From Microvelia longipes (lineage: Eukaryota; Arthropoda; Insecta; Hemiptera; Veliidae): 64,000 nucleotides of DNA. The stretch is from NCBI GenBank assembly GCA_018340805.1, contig JACMZG010001863.1, forward strand, positions 24,736,135 to 24,800,134, given 5' to 3'. The notes beneath the pieces were generated by a model. The model saw nothing but the letters and a program-made list of their open reading frames with translations. It searched no databases and had not been told where the DNA came from. Position numbers and translations under genes: made by a program. This document shows, one piece after another, positions 1 to 12,338 of this stretch (its first letter is position 1; the number at the start of each line of letters is the position of its first letter).

Positions 1-3000
1 CGTTACTGGTCTAACTCATCAGGGCGCGACGAGCCTGAACTCACCTGACCTTCAATTAATTTCGAGAATATATGTGAAGTACTTTTTACCAGAGACGAGC
101 GGTGCTCTTTACCGCCTCAGATGGCAAGCAAAAACATTATATCATTTTGGATTACTACCGAGTTTAGCAAAACATGAATAGTTGACACATATATTGTTGC
201 GAGGACACCAGGAATGTTACAAAGCAAATGCATGTTACATCTGGGAAAACTGTTCCTCATTCGGGACATTCGTCTACTTTGATGGTCGATAATTTGTCAT
301 GTCCACTCTGTTTTCGTTTAGTCTTAACTCATCAGGGCGCCGACAGAGCCTAAACTCACTTCTGGACCTTCATTAATTTCCGAGAATATAATGTGAAGTA
401 CTTACCAGAGACGAGGCGGTGCTCTCTTACCGCCATCATTGCATTGGCAAGCCAAACATAATATCATTTTTGATACTACCGAGTGTAGCAAAAACAATGA
501 TAGTGACACAAATAATTGTGCGAGAGCACCAAGGAATGTACAAGCAAATGATGCATACCTCTGGGAACTGTCCATCATTTTCGACATTGTCGTCTACTTG
601 AGGGCTCGACTTAATTGTCTGTCCCCATTCTGTTTTCGTTACGTTAACTATTAGGGGCCGACAACGTCCAGATGTAGCATTGCATTTTGCTGTTACATTT
701 TCCTTGGTGTTCTCTCGCACCATTATATTGTGTCAACAGATTCATGTTTTTAGCTTAAAACTCTGGTAGTATCAAAATGATATTTGTTTTGCTTTGGCCA
801 TGCATGAAGTGCGGTAAGAGCACTGTCGTCTCTGGTAACGTACTTCATATATTCTTCGGAATAAATTAGAAGGTCAGACGTGAGTTCAGGCTCTGTCGGG
901 CCCTATGAGTTGCGTAACGAAACAGAGTGGGACTGACATTATACAAGCAAAATGCAATGCTATATCTGGGAAACTGATTTCCATCTTCGACCATTTCCAT
1001 TCTTGATGGCTCGACATAATGTCATGTCCCACTCTGTTTCGTTTACGTCTACTCATCAGGGCGCCGACGGCCGAACTCCCACCCCCTCCCCCCCCCCCCC
1101 CCCCCCCCCCCTCTCTGACCTTCAATTATTTCCGAAGAATAATGTGAAGTACCTTACCAGAGGACGTGCTCTGCTTACCGCATCAGGCTGGGCAAGCAAC
1201 AATATCATTTTGATTACTACCGAGTTTAGCAAACATGAATAGTTCAACAATATAATTGTCGAGAGACACCAAGGAAATGTTAACAAGCAAAATTGCAATG
1301 CTACATCTGGAACTGTTGTCGGCGCCTTGAGTAGACGAACGAAACAGGAATGGGACATTACATTATGTCGGCGAATTTCAAGTATGAACGTGTCGAATGA
1401 TGGAAACGTTCCCGATGTAGCATTGATTTTGCTTGTTACATTTCCTGGTGTCTCCGGCAAAATTAATGTGTCAACTATTCATGTTTTGCTAATCGTTTAT
1501 CAAAATGTATATGTTTTGCTTGCCATGCATGATGTCGGTAAGAGGCACGCTCGTCTCTGGTACAGTACTTCACATATATTCTTCGGATTAAATTTGAAGG
1601 TCAGAGTGAGTTCAGGTCTGTCGGCGCTGTGAGTGAGACGTAACGAAAACAGAGTGGGACATGACATTATGTCGAGCCATCAAGGTTATGAGAATGTCGG
1701 AATGAGGTAGAACAATGTTCCCAGATGTAGCGATTGCTTTTGCTTGTTTACATTTCCTTTGGTGTCTCTCGCACATTATATTGTGTACACTATTCAATGT
1801 TTGCTTAAACTCGGTAGTTTATCAAATGATATTGTTTTGCTTTGCCATGCATGATGGCGGTAGAGAGCACCGCTCGTCTCTGGTAAGTACTTCACTTATT
1901 TCTTCGGAATTAATTGAAGGTCAGAGTGGTGCAGGCTCTGTCGGCGCCCTGATGAGTTAGACGTAAGAAACAGAGTGGGGACATTGGACATTATGTCGAA
2001 GCATCAGTATTGACGATGTCGTGATCGAGTTCCCAGATGTAGCATTGCATTTTGCTTGTTAATTTCCTTGGTGGTCTCTCGCAACAATTTATTGTGTCAA
2101 CTATTATGTTTTGCTAAACCGGTAGTAATCAAATGATTATTGTTTTTGCTTGCCATATGATGGGGGTTAAGAGCGCACCGGCTCGGCTCTGGTAATACTT
2201 CACTTATTATTCTTCGAATTAATTGAAGGTCAGAGTGAGTTCAGGCTCTGTCGGCGCCCCTGATGAGTTAGGGACGTAAGAAAACAGAGTGGGACATGAC
2301 ATTATGCGAGCCATCAAGTATGACGAATGTCGAATGATGGAAACGTTACCTAGATGTGCATTGATTTTGGCTTGTTACATTTTCCTTTGGGTGTACTCTC
2401 GCACAATTTATGTTGTGTTCAACTTTCATGTTTTTGCTAACACTGGTAGTATCAAAATGATATGTTTTGCTTGCATGCATTGGGATGGGCGGTGAGAGCA
2501 CCGCTCCGTCTCTGGTAAAGTACTTCACATTATATTCTTCGGACTTAATTGAGGTCAGAGTGAGGTTCAGGCTCTGTCGGCGCCATGGCATGAGTTTCGA
2601 CGTTAACGATACAGAGTGGGACTGACATTAGGTCTCGAGCCATCAGTATGACGAATGTCGAATGATGGATCAGTTCCAGATGTAGCATTGCATTTTGACT
2701 TTGTTACTTTCCTTGGTGTCTCTCGCACTATATTTGTGTCTCAACTATTCATGTTTTTGCTTAAACTCGTAGTATCAAATGATTACTGTTTTGCTTGCAT
2801 GGCTGATGGCGGTAAGAGGCACCGCTCGTCTCTGGTAGTACTTTCACATATTCTTCGAATTAATTGAAGGTCGAGTGAGTTCAGGCTCTTGTCGGCGCCT
2901 TGATGATTGAGTAACGAACAGGAGTGGACTGCATTTTGTCCGGCCATCAAGTATGGCGCATGTCGAATATGATGGAACAGTTCCCGATGTTGGCATTGCA

Positions 3001-3618
3001 TTTTTGCTTGTTACTTTTCCTTTGGTGTCTCTGCACAATTATATTGATTGTCAAATATTATTTTTGCTACTAGGTAGTAATTCAAAATGATATTATGTTT
3101 TTGCTTGCCATGTCATTTGATGGCGGTAGAGAGCACGCTCGTCTCTGGTAAGTACTATCAACATTATTTCTTCGGAATTAATTGAAGGTCGAGTGGTTCG
3201 GCTACTGTCGGCGCACCTGATGAGTTGAGTAACGAACAGAGTGGACATTTGACATTATGTCGAGCCATCAAGTATGACGAATGTCGATGATGGAACATTT
3301 CCCAGCTGTCGCATTGCATTTTGCTGTTACATTTCCTTGGTGTCTCTCGCACAATATATTGTGTCACTATTCATGTTTTGCTAATCGAGGTAGTTCAAAT
3401 GATATATGTTTTGCTTGCCATGCATGATGGCGGTAAGGAGCCCGCTCTGTCTCTGCGTAAGTACTTCACATTTATTCTTCGGATTAAATTGAAGGTCAGA
3501 GTGAGTTCGGGCTTGTCGGCGCCCCTGATGAGTTAGACCGTAACGAAAAGAGTGGGGACTGACATTTATGTCGAGCCAATCACGTTATGACGAATGTCGC
3601 AATTGATGGAACAGTTCC
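1..3618. repeat. Satellite array, ~313 bp monomer, mixed orientation
   Basis: The stretch is built from about eleven degenerate copies of one unit. The landmark GGCGCC...TGATGAGT recurs near 1320, 1618, 1940, 2251, 2575, 2890, 3205 and 3510, giving a mean spacing of about 313 bp. Copies at 1-668 and about 945-1316 run in one orientation; about 668-945 and 1316-3618 run in the other. Copies differ mainly by one-base insertions and deletions, often in homopolymers, and a run of about 20 C sits near 1090. That error style resembles unpolished long-read sequence, so true monomer divergence cannot be judged. No long open frame survives across copies. I see no transposon protein or terminal repeat; tandem satellite DNA is the simplest reading. 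Confidence 0.85.
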
Positions 3619-4475
3619 NNNNNNNNNNNNNNNNNNNNNNNNNNNNNNNNNNNNNNNNNNNNNNNNNNNNNNNNNNNNNNNNNNNNNNNNNNNNNNNNNN
3701 NNNNNNNNNNNNNNNNNNNNNNNNNNNNNNNNNNNNNNNNNNNNNNNNNNNNNNNNNNNNNNNNNNNNNNNNNNNNNNNNNNNNNNNNNNNNNNNNNNNN
3801 NNNNNNNNNNNNNNNNNNNNNNNNNNNNNNNNNNNNNNNNNNNNNNNNNNNNNNNNNNNNNNNNNNNNNNNNNNNNNNNNNNNNNNNNNNNNNNNNNNNN
3901 NNNNNNNNNNNNNNNNNNNNNNNNNNNNNNNNNNNNNNNNNNNNNNNNNNNNNNNNNNNNNNNNNNNNNNNNNNNNNNNNNNNNNNNNNNNNNNNNNNNN
4001 NNNNNNNNNNNNNNNNNNNNNNNNNNNNNNNNNNNNNNNNNNNNNNNNNNNNNNNNNNNNNNNNNNNNNNNNNNNNNNNNNNNNNNNNNNNNNNNNNNNN
4101 NNNNNNNNNNNNNNNNNNNNNNNNNNNNNNNNNNNNNNNNNNNNNNNNNNNNNNNNNNNNNNNNNNNNNNNNNNNNNNNNNNNNNNNNNNNNNNNNNNNN
4201 NNNNNNNNNNNNNNNNNNNNNNNNNNNNNNNNNNNNNNNNNNNNNNNNNNNNNNNNNNNNNNNNNNNNNNNNNNNNNNNNNNNNNNNNNNNNNNNNNNNN
4301 NNNNNNNNNNNNNNNNNNNNNNNNNNNNNNNNNNNNNNNNNNNNNNNNNNNNNNNNNNNNNNNNNNNNNNNNNNNNNNNNNNNNNNNNNNNNNNNNNNNN
4401 NNNNNNNNNNNNNNNNNNNNNNNNNNNNNNNNNNNNNNNNNNNNNNNNNNNNNNNNNNNNNNNNNNNNNNNNNNN
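3619..4475. other. Assembly gap (857 N)
   Basis: An unbroken run of N directly follows the satellite array, in the middle of a monomer. The array therefore probably continues into the gap and its real length is unknown. Open frames called across it are artefacts. Confidence 0.99.
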
Positions 4476-6060
4476 GAGCGACCAGTACTCAATGCTCAAA
4501 GTTTCAAAGAGGTTTGCTTTGTTGTTTAAGAAATATTTAGTACGTTCACACAACATACTTAATCCGCGGTTACTAAAGTGCGCTAATACGATTAATTACG
4601 CCGAGGGAATTTTTTCGGACACGCTAAACCTAGGAAGATGAAATCTTGATCGATCCCTGGATATGCTGTATTTACCTTCAGAGGCGATCGTATTTAAAAT
4701 ATAACGTTCATGACAAACTATTATTCTTCTTTAGTTTCCTTAAATATTACCGTTTTTACCAAATAACTTTTCAAGTATTATTGTTTTTGGTATAACTTTG
4801 TTATGATGCGAAGAAATCATAATTTAATTGTTCATAACTTCCTTATAACCTAAGTGAACTTTTGGCGGATGTTATTTGACTTGATCGACTAAACAAAACC
4901 GTAACTTAAATGCGTATGGAATACGATACCTTAAACACACTGTGTGTACGTAGTAATCTAGTACATCTGTACTAAAACAGCCTAGGTTTACGCCATACAT
5001 ATATTCATATTTATACATAGGGCTACTTGTTAATGTATACAAGGTGTATTAAATTCCAAAGTTAAAACTGCAGTGATGTTGGTTCATTTGAAGACAAACA
5101 TAAACAATTGTCTATATGAGTCCTAAATCTTATAAGGGCCATAAATATATTGGTATGCCTGCTAATTACTGAGCTTCGTGGTTACAACGGACGTTCTTTT
5201 GCTCAAATATATAAAGTACTTTCGAATATACAGTAGTTAGCTTCCAAATTATGAAAAACGGTTAAATCAGACATTTTTTATCAGCATTTTATTACTTTTA
5301 AAATAAAAACGGACCAATAATCCTAATTTATACACCACTAACTAATTTAAAAACCATGTCGTACACGCACTCATTAATTGTAAATGTCTTGCAGTCTAGT
5401 CTAAAAGCCCTTTTAGGACCATAGGTACAGTATGCTTACAGCATAGTTGGAATTATACATACTATAACAATAGTTTTCAAAAATAGTAAAAAATGCTATA
5501 TATAAATTTTATAATAAGGAATATATAGTAGAGTTTCGCACTCTTATTAGAATACAATAGAGAGGTTGTTAGGGTTATAAAAAGGTTTTTATCAGAGGTC
5601 ACAATTCACGCTATTGTCGGCTTTAAATATAATATTATTTAAATTGGATTTTTCTCCCCACACGTATTGAACGTTTTAGATAGTAGTTGTTAAATATAGC
5701 ACTTAAGTTATGACTTTACTTGTTCTGCTTTTACATTTACACCCACATGTCTCTTATTAGGCAGATAATCTCTATCGTTTATAAAACTTTTGGTATAGAG
5801 TGTGGTCTAGATAAGAAAACAATTACATGTAATTAATAGTTCTTATAGGGTAAAATGTACCCATTTTAAGTAAATTGTAGGCACCCACAAAATATCGCTT
5901 CGCTAAATCTTCTCTTTTGAACTTAGTAACTTTTCTATCTCTTACAATAATAAAAGAATGAACATTGATTTAGTAAAAATGTAACACTCAATTTATTCAT
6001 ATGGTGCTTATGTTGTAGCACTAACACACACACAAATACATACATACACAAACACCCACC
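4476..6060. other. AT-rich non-coding stretch, nothing recognised
   Basis: I see no plausible coding frame, RNA gene, terminal repeat or tandem array here. Its base composition matches the rest of the window. By position it would be part of the 5' UTR intron or upstream flank of the cadherin gene. Confidence 0.5.
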
Positions 6061-6066
6061 CACACA

Positions 6067-6067
<1 letters not shown>

Positions 6068-6141
<74 letters not shown>

Positions 6142-6157
6142 TATATACATATATACA

Positions 6158-6231
<74 letters not shown>

Positions 6232-6233
6232 AT
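6068..6233. repeat. (TA)n microsatellite, interrupted
   Basis: Two long TA runs are separated by a short ATATACATATATACAACATA-like interruption, with CA-rich repeats just upstream (6024-6064). The YIYIYI open frame read through it on the minus strand is meaningless. Confidence 0.95.
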
Positions 6234-6315
6234 ATATCTTTGTTTAATACGAATATACTAAATATATATAACTTCTTAAATCGAAAAAGCTTTTGTCTGT
6301 AATGTTTATGAATGT

Positions 6316-6694
6316 AAAAATCGGGTACGGGGTACCTCGGAACTTTTCCTTATCACATTGGAATCGCTCATCCTCCTGGGAAGCTTTCGAAGCTTTCGGA
6401 CTCGCTTCGCTCGTCCTCAGTCTTCAGACAGAATATTTTCCGAATAGCACAACTACAGCGGTAGACTGATTTTTGTACTAAGCTTCAACTTTCTTGCATT
6501 AATAGACTGGGCGCTACGATGATAACTGATACACACACTCACACACACACACACACACATACAGAGAGACAACTTTGTGAAAATCACTCAAGATGCCTTT
6601 GAAACACCTGAAACTGATAATTCCGGTTTCGTATTTATTTGCATACACAATACTTTTTCTATATACCTACGGTATAAATGAGGAAAAGTAAAAA
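6316..6694 (-). repeat. Family A dispersed repeat, internally deleted copy
   Basis: In the window this copy begins with the family's right end (AAAAATCGGGTACGGGGTACC). It then carries the GACTCGCTTCGCTCGTCCTC motif and a CA microsatellite (6533-6560). It ends with the left end (ATACCTACGGTATAAATGAGGAAAAGT). About half of the full-length element, as seen at 61427-62260, is missing from the middle. The class is not determined. Confidence 0.8.
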
Positions 6695-7435
6695 GTAACG
6701 ATAAAAAAACATCAATGCAGTATTTTAATAAATGGTTGGATATTATGTTTAAGTTAATTTTTCTTGTCAACTCGATACAGTCTGACCGCTTGACTTATGT
6801 TCGCAACGCTAAAGAAACTTCATAGAAAATGTATGATTTGATTTGAATCCAAGAATAAAATCTAATTTGATTTTAGGAAAAATCTAACATTCTGCCTTAA
6901 AACATATTGCTATTATATGCTCTAAAAAATGTATTTTGGAAAGAAATAATTCTACTAAGAATGGTTTTGCCTTATAATGAGCCTCTAAATTGATTACAAG
7001 ATAAGAGATGTGAAAGCTTAGTTCCATATTTGGCATATTGTTTATTTGGCATCAATTTTTTTAACTAAGCCCAAACTGTTTACACGGCAAAAACTGTTTT
7101 TTTCATAAATCAATGCTACTAAATAATTAATACCGCAACCATTTTTTCACATGAGGTCAGGGCTCGTGTATACGAAACAATAAAATTATTATTTACTTAA
7201 AATTTATATTAATAGCATTTCTCTCATTTGTGCACAATCTTATTAATCAAGAGAGATCTGGGTTTGTTTTTAATATACTTAGTTCTTTATGAGGGCGAGA
7301 AGTATTTTCACAAAATAATAAGAGCAATATTTATAATGGGTCTGAAAAATAGAATATAAATACGAATAAAAGAAAAACTTGTTTTAATTTCATATAGTTT
7401 TATATTTATCGTGTTTACGATATGCTGTCCAAAGA

Positions 7436-7714
7436 AATGAATAAAAACAGAACAGTTTTTGTCTCTCCACACATTATTATATTTATATAACAGAGCCGGC
7501 TTTCAACCGTTAACGGTCATCATCAGTGCCGGTGAAGTGAGGCTAGTAATCAACCAGTGTATTTAAAGGTGAGGACTCACCTTTAAATACACTGGTTGAT
7601 TACTAGCCTCACTTTCACCGGCACTGATGATGACCGTTAACGGTTGAAAGCCGGCTCTGTTATATAAATATAATAATGTGTGGAGAGACAAAAACTGTTC
7701 TGTTTTTATTCATT
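7436..7714. repeat. Near-perfect 279-bp palindrome
   Basis: Arms of 138 and 139 bp (7436-7573 and 7576-7714) are reverse complements with only a 2-bp spacer and one 1-bp indel (GAAG versus GAAAG). Each arm carries the nested hairpin CCGGC...ACCGTTAACGGT...GCCGG. I found no clear target-site duplication. It may be a fold-back transposon or the back-to-back insertion of two element ends. An inverted-read assembly artefact is also possible. The small open frame starting at 7676 is not supported. Confidence 0.85.
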
Positions 7715-8366
7715 ATTACGGCACTCCACGGCTCAATTCAACATATAAACTATCCAAAGTACTTAAAAGTATGCAAGAGTCTTTCTCGGATTGGAAAAAC
7801 TGTTTGTATTGAGCGATGTTTTTTTTGTAAAATGTATAACGTTATTATAACTCAACTTTTAGTCGTTATCTAAATTTCCCTCAAAGGCGAGAAAGCAAGA
7901 AGTCGTTTTATAAGGATTTTGGCTTACTGAATCTAATATGACTGTTTCAGCTCAATTGAGTCATACTAAGTACCCTAAAATGGGAAAGGACAGTCGTAAG
8001 TGTACAGTAATTGATTGTATTAAAAGCATTCCTTAGTATTAATCTATCTTTATTTTTATTATCGATTGTTGAAGTATTGCTTCATTATTAAATGAAAATA
8101 TTTTTTTTGATGGCTAATATAAAAATAATTAATTCGTTAAACTACGATAAAGAATACAAAAGAAGGACGTAAAAAAAACATAACAAATTTACAGCTAAAA
8201 GACGAGCTATTATCGTCAGTGAATATGTATCATATCATGTTGGTTTCCACTGAGAAATTCACAATCAAGTATGATCATATTTACTCTACATCCTCCCTCT
8301 TTTGGGATGTTAAATTGGTTATCTTGTAGTTAGATCAGGTATGTGAAGGAGTAATATATTCAAATA

Positions 8367-8396
8367 AAAACATAACAGGTCCTACAGAACCTGTTA
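8367..8396. repeat. Short perfect inverted repeat
   Basis: CATAACAGGT and ACCTGTTATG form a 10-bp perfect stem around a short loop. No function can be assigned. Confidence 0.5.
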
Positions 8397-8708
8397 TGAC
8401 ATGGACATGGTATTACTAGTTAGCAGCAAGGGCAAGGGCAGGTTGTGGGTAACCTGTCAGGTAGTCATGTACCTTCATAGTTTCTTTTATATTACCGGTT
8501 TCACACCTCCTTGTTACCTGCTGAACACACAATACATCAATACTAGACGACATAATAGGGCTGACTATTATTTCTGAGTTTCGAAAGGAAGTTCAACTCT
8601 ATTGAATTCTTTGTTATTTTTTGCTAAATTTGATTTTTCATTGATCTCTTTTCTTATAAATCATTCGTTGATCGAATGACCGCTTATTTTGCTTTCTTTA
8701 TTACTTAG

Positions 8709-8790
8709 TATGTTCCAATTACTATTTCTTGTTGAATGCCAGCATTAATACTTAATATGTTCCAATAATTATTTCTTGTTGAATGCCAGA
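8709..8790. repeat. Two-copy tandem duplication (~47 bp)
   Basis: A unit containing TATGTTCCAAT...TTTCTTGTTGAATGCCAG occurs twice, starting at 8709 and 8756, with minor substitutions. Confidence 0.7.
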
Positions 8791-9001
8791 ATCTAGGAAT
8801 TTAAAATTTATTATATGTGTACTTGTAAAGTATTCATGGTATAAACAGAGCAGAGTTTTAGGTTAAAGAAGGAACAATACAATCTGGAAATACATTTTGG
8901 CACCAATGAAGTAAATTTATTTTAAACTGATTTAAAAAAGAGTTTTTTTACCAACTGAAATAATGTCTTCAACTGCAATCATCATTTAATTTAATTTAAT
9001 C

Positions 9002-9130
9002 TTTTACTTTTCCTCTCCTAGTACCGCAGGTATAATGCATATGCATAGTATTGTGTTCCCTCTAACAAACCGAAACTGCGGTTTCATTATAATTATCCGT
9101 CTCAGGCACTTTCATGACGTTCTGTGTGAT
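9002..9130 (+). repeat. Family A left-end fragment
   Basis: The order TTTTACTTTTCCTC, ACCGCAGGTATA, TAGTATTGTGTT, CCGAAAC, TTATCCGT matches the left end of family A (compare 36539 onward). The remainder of the element is absent. Confidence 0.6.
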
Positions 9131-9197
9131 TTTCATCTTAAGTAATTTATTTAATTTCATTTAAGCACTTTTTGGACCCTACAGAACACCCACATTT

Positions 9198-9850
9198 AAA
9201 AAAACGGGTACGGGCTACCTTAGATAATAATTAAAATAGACCTCGCTCGATGCAGCTTAACGTTTATGATCCTACAAAAACCATAGATATACTTGCCATT
9301 TTAAACGAAACTTAGTGTACTCATTAATTTTGTAAAAGGATACAATTGTACCAAATTTCTACTTAATTGAATCGTTTTCCGATTTTTTTTAATATACTAG
9401 TCATTCGATACAATGTGAACTAATTCTGATACTAAGATGAAACTTGGCTTATATGATGGTCTTATATACGTCTACATTCGTGCTAAATCTCAAATAGATC
9501 ATAACATTATTCCACGTTATATGACTTTTAGAAATTTTTGCTTAGTAAATTATTGCGGGCTAATGACGTTATAAAAAAATATTTTCTGGATAGCACAACT
9601 TAATTTAAAGATTATATTTCTGTTCCAAGTTTCAACTTTCTAGCGTCAATACACTGATATATACACTATCATATACGATGATAACTGACAGATAGACACA
9701 CACACACACATACAGACAGACAATTGTGAAAAACTCATAGGAGGGTTTAAAAAACACCTAAAATAGATAATGCCGGTGACATCCCGTTTTCAGATTTTTT
9801 TGCATATTCAATAATTTTACCTACGGTATAAATGAGGTTAAGTAAAAATA
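9198..9850 (-). repeat. Family A dispersed repeat, near full length
   Basis: It runs from AAAAAACGGGTACGGG (right end) to CCTACGGTATAAATGAGG (left end), inverted with respect to the window. It keeps the conserved middle: ATGATCCTACAAAAACC, the segment resembling AAACTTGGC...ATG, GCGGGCTAATGACGTTATAAAA, and a CA-repeat at the usual place (9697-9713). Confidence 0.75.
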
Positions 9851-9904
9851 AGAAATCATATATGAGCATAAGTTCTATAGGAAAACCAATAGAATGTAAT
9901 CATA

Positions 9905-10392
9905 GCATTCTGAGGACGAGCAAAGGGAATCTGAAGGCCTTAATCATTACATTCCAGAATGTAATAATAAGGACAAGCGAAGCAAGTCCAATGTCATAAC
10001 GCCATAGACTTTAGATAGCCATGTTATTTTGAGGTAAAGCGTAGAGAGACTCTAGTAATACCAACTTCAGATAGTAATAGCATTCAGAGGACGAGCAAAG
10101 CGAGTCCAATGTCATAACACCATAGACTTTAGATAGCCATGTTATTTTGAGGTAAAGCGTAGAGAGACTAGTAATACCAACTTCAAATAATAATGGCATT
10201 CTGAGGACGAGCAAAGCGAGTCCAATGTCATAACGCCATAAACTTTAGATAACTAACCATGTTATTCTGAGGTAAAGCGTAGAGAGACAGTAGTAATAAA
10301 TCCTTCAGATGATAATGGCATTTTGAGGACGAGCAAAGCGAGTCTGAAGTCGTGTGGAAAAGTCCCGAGGTACCCTGTACTTGATTTTTTTT
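9905..10392 (+). repeat. Family A right end carrying a ~118-bp tandem array
   Basis: Units beginning GGACGAGCAAAGCGAGTCCA recur at about 9971, 10089, 10205 and 10327, each followed by AATGTCATAAC...GCCATAGACTTTAGAT and GAGGTAAAGCGTAGAGAGAC. The array closes with the family A terminus (GAGGTACCCTGTACTTGATTTTTT). It is a local expansion of the GAGCGAAGCGAGTC segment near the family's right end. The minus-strand frame read across the units is a by-product of the repeat. Confidence 0.8.
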
Positions 10393-11025
10393 AATTAAAT
10401 GTTACCTTTAATTTAATTCAAAGAATATTAAATGTTTAAAAAACTAATTTTACATCAATAAGCAAATAATTAATAAAAATAATAAAAATATACTAACAAT
10501 TAGCTTTTAATAGGGATAATTAATTAATGTTTTAGCGCTTTTAAGCTATTGTACAAGCTATTAAACTTTCTTTAGTTTTTATTTTGTGGTATTTTATCTA
10601 TCAAAGGTAGGCCAAGAAAGGAAGAATAGTTACACTTCTACATTTAATTGAATATGTAATGTTATAATTTTGTCTCGCGTGATTATTCATGACAAACTGT
10701 TTCATGTTGTTTGTTAATTATTTATTGCAGTAAAATTAATAATGTATCCAATAACATATGTTTTTGTGCTTTTTAATGTGTCAGAGATGTGTTAGAATTA
10801 AAAATAAGCATCGTTTAAAAGATTTAACAAGAAGAAAATATAATTAAGAAAGGAAAATAATTAATTTAACTTAACTATTATTTAAATAAGAACTGTGAAT
10901 TTCATTTCTCTATCCATTTATTTTAATTTAAAGACCTTAAATTGTTTGAAATATTTTTTTTTTCACCAGTTAATTAACTTATTTGATCCCTTGTGTTTTT
11001 TTTTGTATGTATACTTAAAATAAGT

Positions 11026-11051
11026 TAATAAAAATATTTTATTTGTTTCAG
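11026..11051 (+). promoter_or_regulatory. 3' splice site before the cadherin exon
   Basis: A T-rich tract ending TTTCAG immediately precedes exon sequence that contains stops and then the start codon. The upstream exon of the 5' UTR and the promoter are not identifiable in this window. Confidence 0.75.
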
Positions 11052-12338
11052 GGCGGAGATAGTGGATCATTGCAAATGCGCTGCTGAGTAAGATGGGTCC
11101 GGTCTGGCTGCTAGGGCTGGTGGCCCTTTGCATTGGGGCAGCCCACGCCAGAAGAAACACGGTTGTCCTTTCAGAGGACGTATACCCAGGATATACTGTT
11201 AAGAAATTTCATGGTCAAAACAATGTTAAATATAAACTACTCGAGACAGGATACTCGGGATATTTTGCTGTACTGGACGATGGACTAGTCATGACTACTA
11301 CTGCATTAGATCCAGTAGTAAATAGGCCTATTGATCTGGTCGTTCTTGAAGAATCAGGGAATACGACGAGTTCGCACACACTCCACGTCCGAGTTTTAGA
11401 AAAGAGAGATATAATGAAATTTCCTCAGCCAAGTTATGATGGAAAAGTAAGAGAAAATCTTCCTCCTGGAACAAGAGTTCATAATCTTCCCGAGCTAAGA
11501 GTTAGAGGCTCAGGCTCTGGAGGTCCCATCAGCTATGCCATTGTCGGTGGAGACGATAGGGGATCTTTCGGTTTAGAAGAAGCTTCAACAGGAGGTGTTT
11601 ATTTAATTACTGCTAAATCGCTTGATCGTGAAAGGAAAGCTTCTTACAGGCTAGCACTTCAAGCTGCAGATGCAAGAGGTATAGACCGGACAACTATTAA
11701 AATTCACATTAAAGTTGAAGACGATAACGACAATCCACCTCAGTTTTTAATGGGCGAATATAGGTTTAAAGCTCCTCCTTATGATAATTCAACTGGTCAT
11801 AGACTTGCCAGTATAGGTTTCGTCAGAGCAACTGACAAAGATGGCGATAAAGTTGCATATAGATTGATAGGAGGAGGAGGCGCTGTGGTTGTTGTTCCGC
11901 AGACAGGTGAACTGCTTTTAGCCGAGCCTCTACCGGACACTGGTGTCGATTTCTCAGTTCAAGCCCATGACTTACGATCCCCTTCATTAATCTCTTTACC
12001 AGCTTTGGTTCATGTGGAATACGATTTGGATCTGCCCCTAGACATCGATAATTCACTATCCCCGACACTGCATAGAGACAAGAGGCGCGTTACCCGTGCA
12101 GTCCGTCCAACTAAACGTATCGAATTTACTGAAGCCGACGGAGAGACCGAAGGACGTGTCGTCTTTCAACTCGAAAAAGAAACGGAGCGTGAGACGTTCA
12201 AAATCCGGGACGAGAATCCTTGGGTTACAGTTGAACCCAACGGTGCCGTCAGAGTTAAGAAGAAGTGGGATTACGAAGAACTTGGACCTGAAAAGACCAT
12301 CGACTTCTGGGTTACCATCACAAACGCCGGTGTTGGAG
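11052..12338 (+). CDS. First coding exon of a neural-type classical cadherin (CadN-like)
   Basis: This is a calcium-dependent homophilic adhesion receptor that in insects acts at neuronal contacts and adherens junctions. Here only the N-terminal exon is present. The 3' splice site TTTATTTGTTTCAG ends at 11051. The 5' UTR is 11052-11092 with an in-frame TAG at 11060, so the ATG at 11093 is the first in-frame Met after that stop. The exon encodes 415 codons plus one base and ends at donor GGAG|GTATTT (phase 1). Features seen: a signal peptide (residues 1-19, cleavage predicted after AHA); cadherin motifs ENLPPGT (121-127), LDRE (177-180), DDNDNPPQF (210-218) and ATDKDGD; NxS/T sites at N90 and N232; and a basic RDKRR site (328-332). 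The last ~75 residues (WVTVEPNGAVRVKKKWDYEELGPEK region) closely resemble insect N-cadherin, which is the main reason for the name. The frame's extension to a stop at about 12445 is intronic. Confidence 0.88.

Noticed and set aside
3566..4556. Long frames of more than 300 codons across the gap
   Set aside because: They consist of N translated as X; no sequence supports them.
5935..6165. Minus-strand frame encoding a YIYIYI-rich protein
   Set aside because: It is only a TA microsatellite read as Tyr-Ile. The same holds for frames at 14990-15196, 20085-20402, 46298-46600 and 51446-51664.
7676..7873. 65-codon frame starting in the palindrome
   Set aside because: Its start lies in the inverted repeat arm and it has no domain or homologous block.
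9001..9036. Another recursive splice site (CGCAG|GTATAA)
   Set aside because: The motif is the left-end palindrome of family A and lies upstream of the coding exon with a poor donor.
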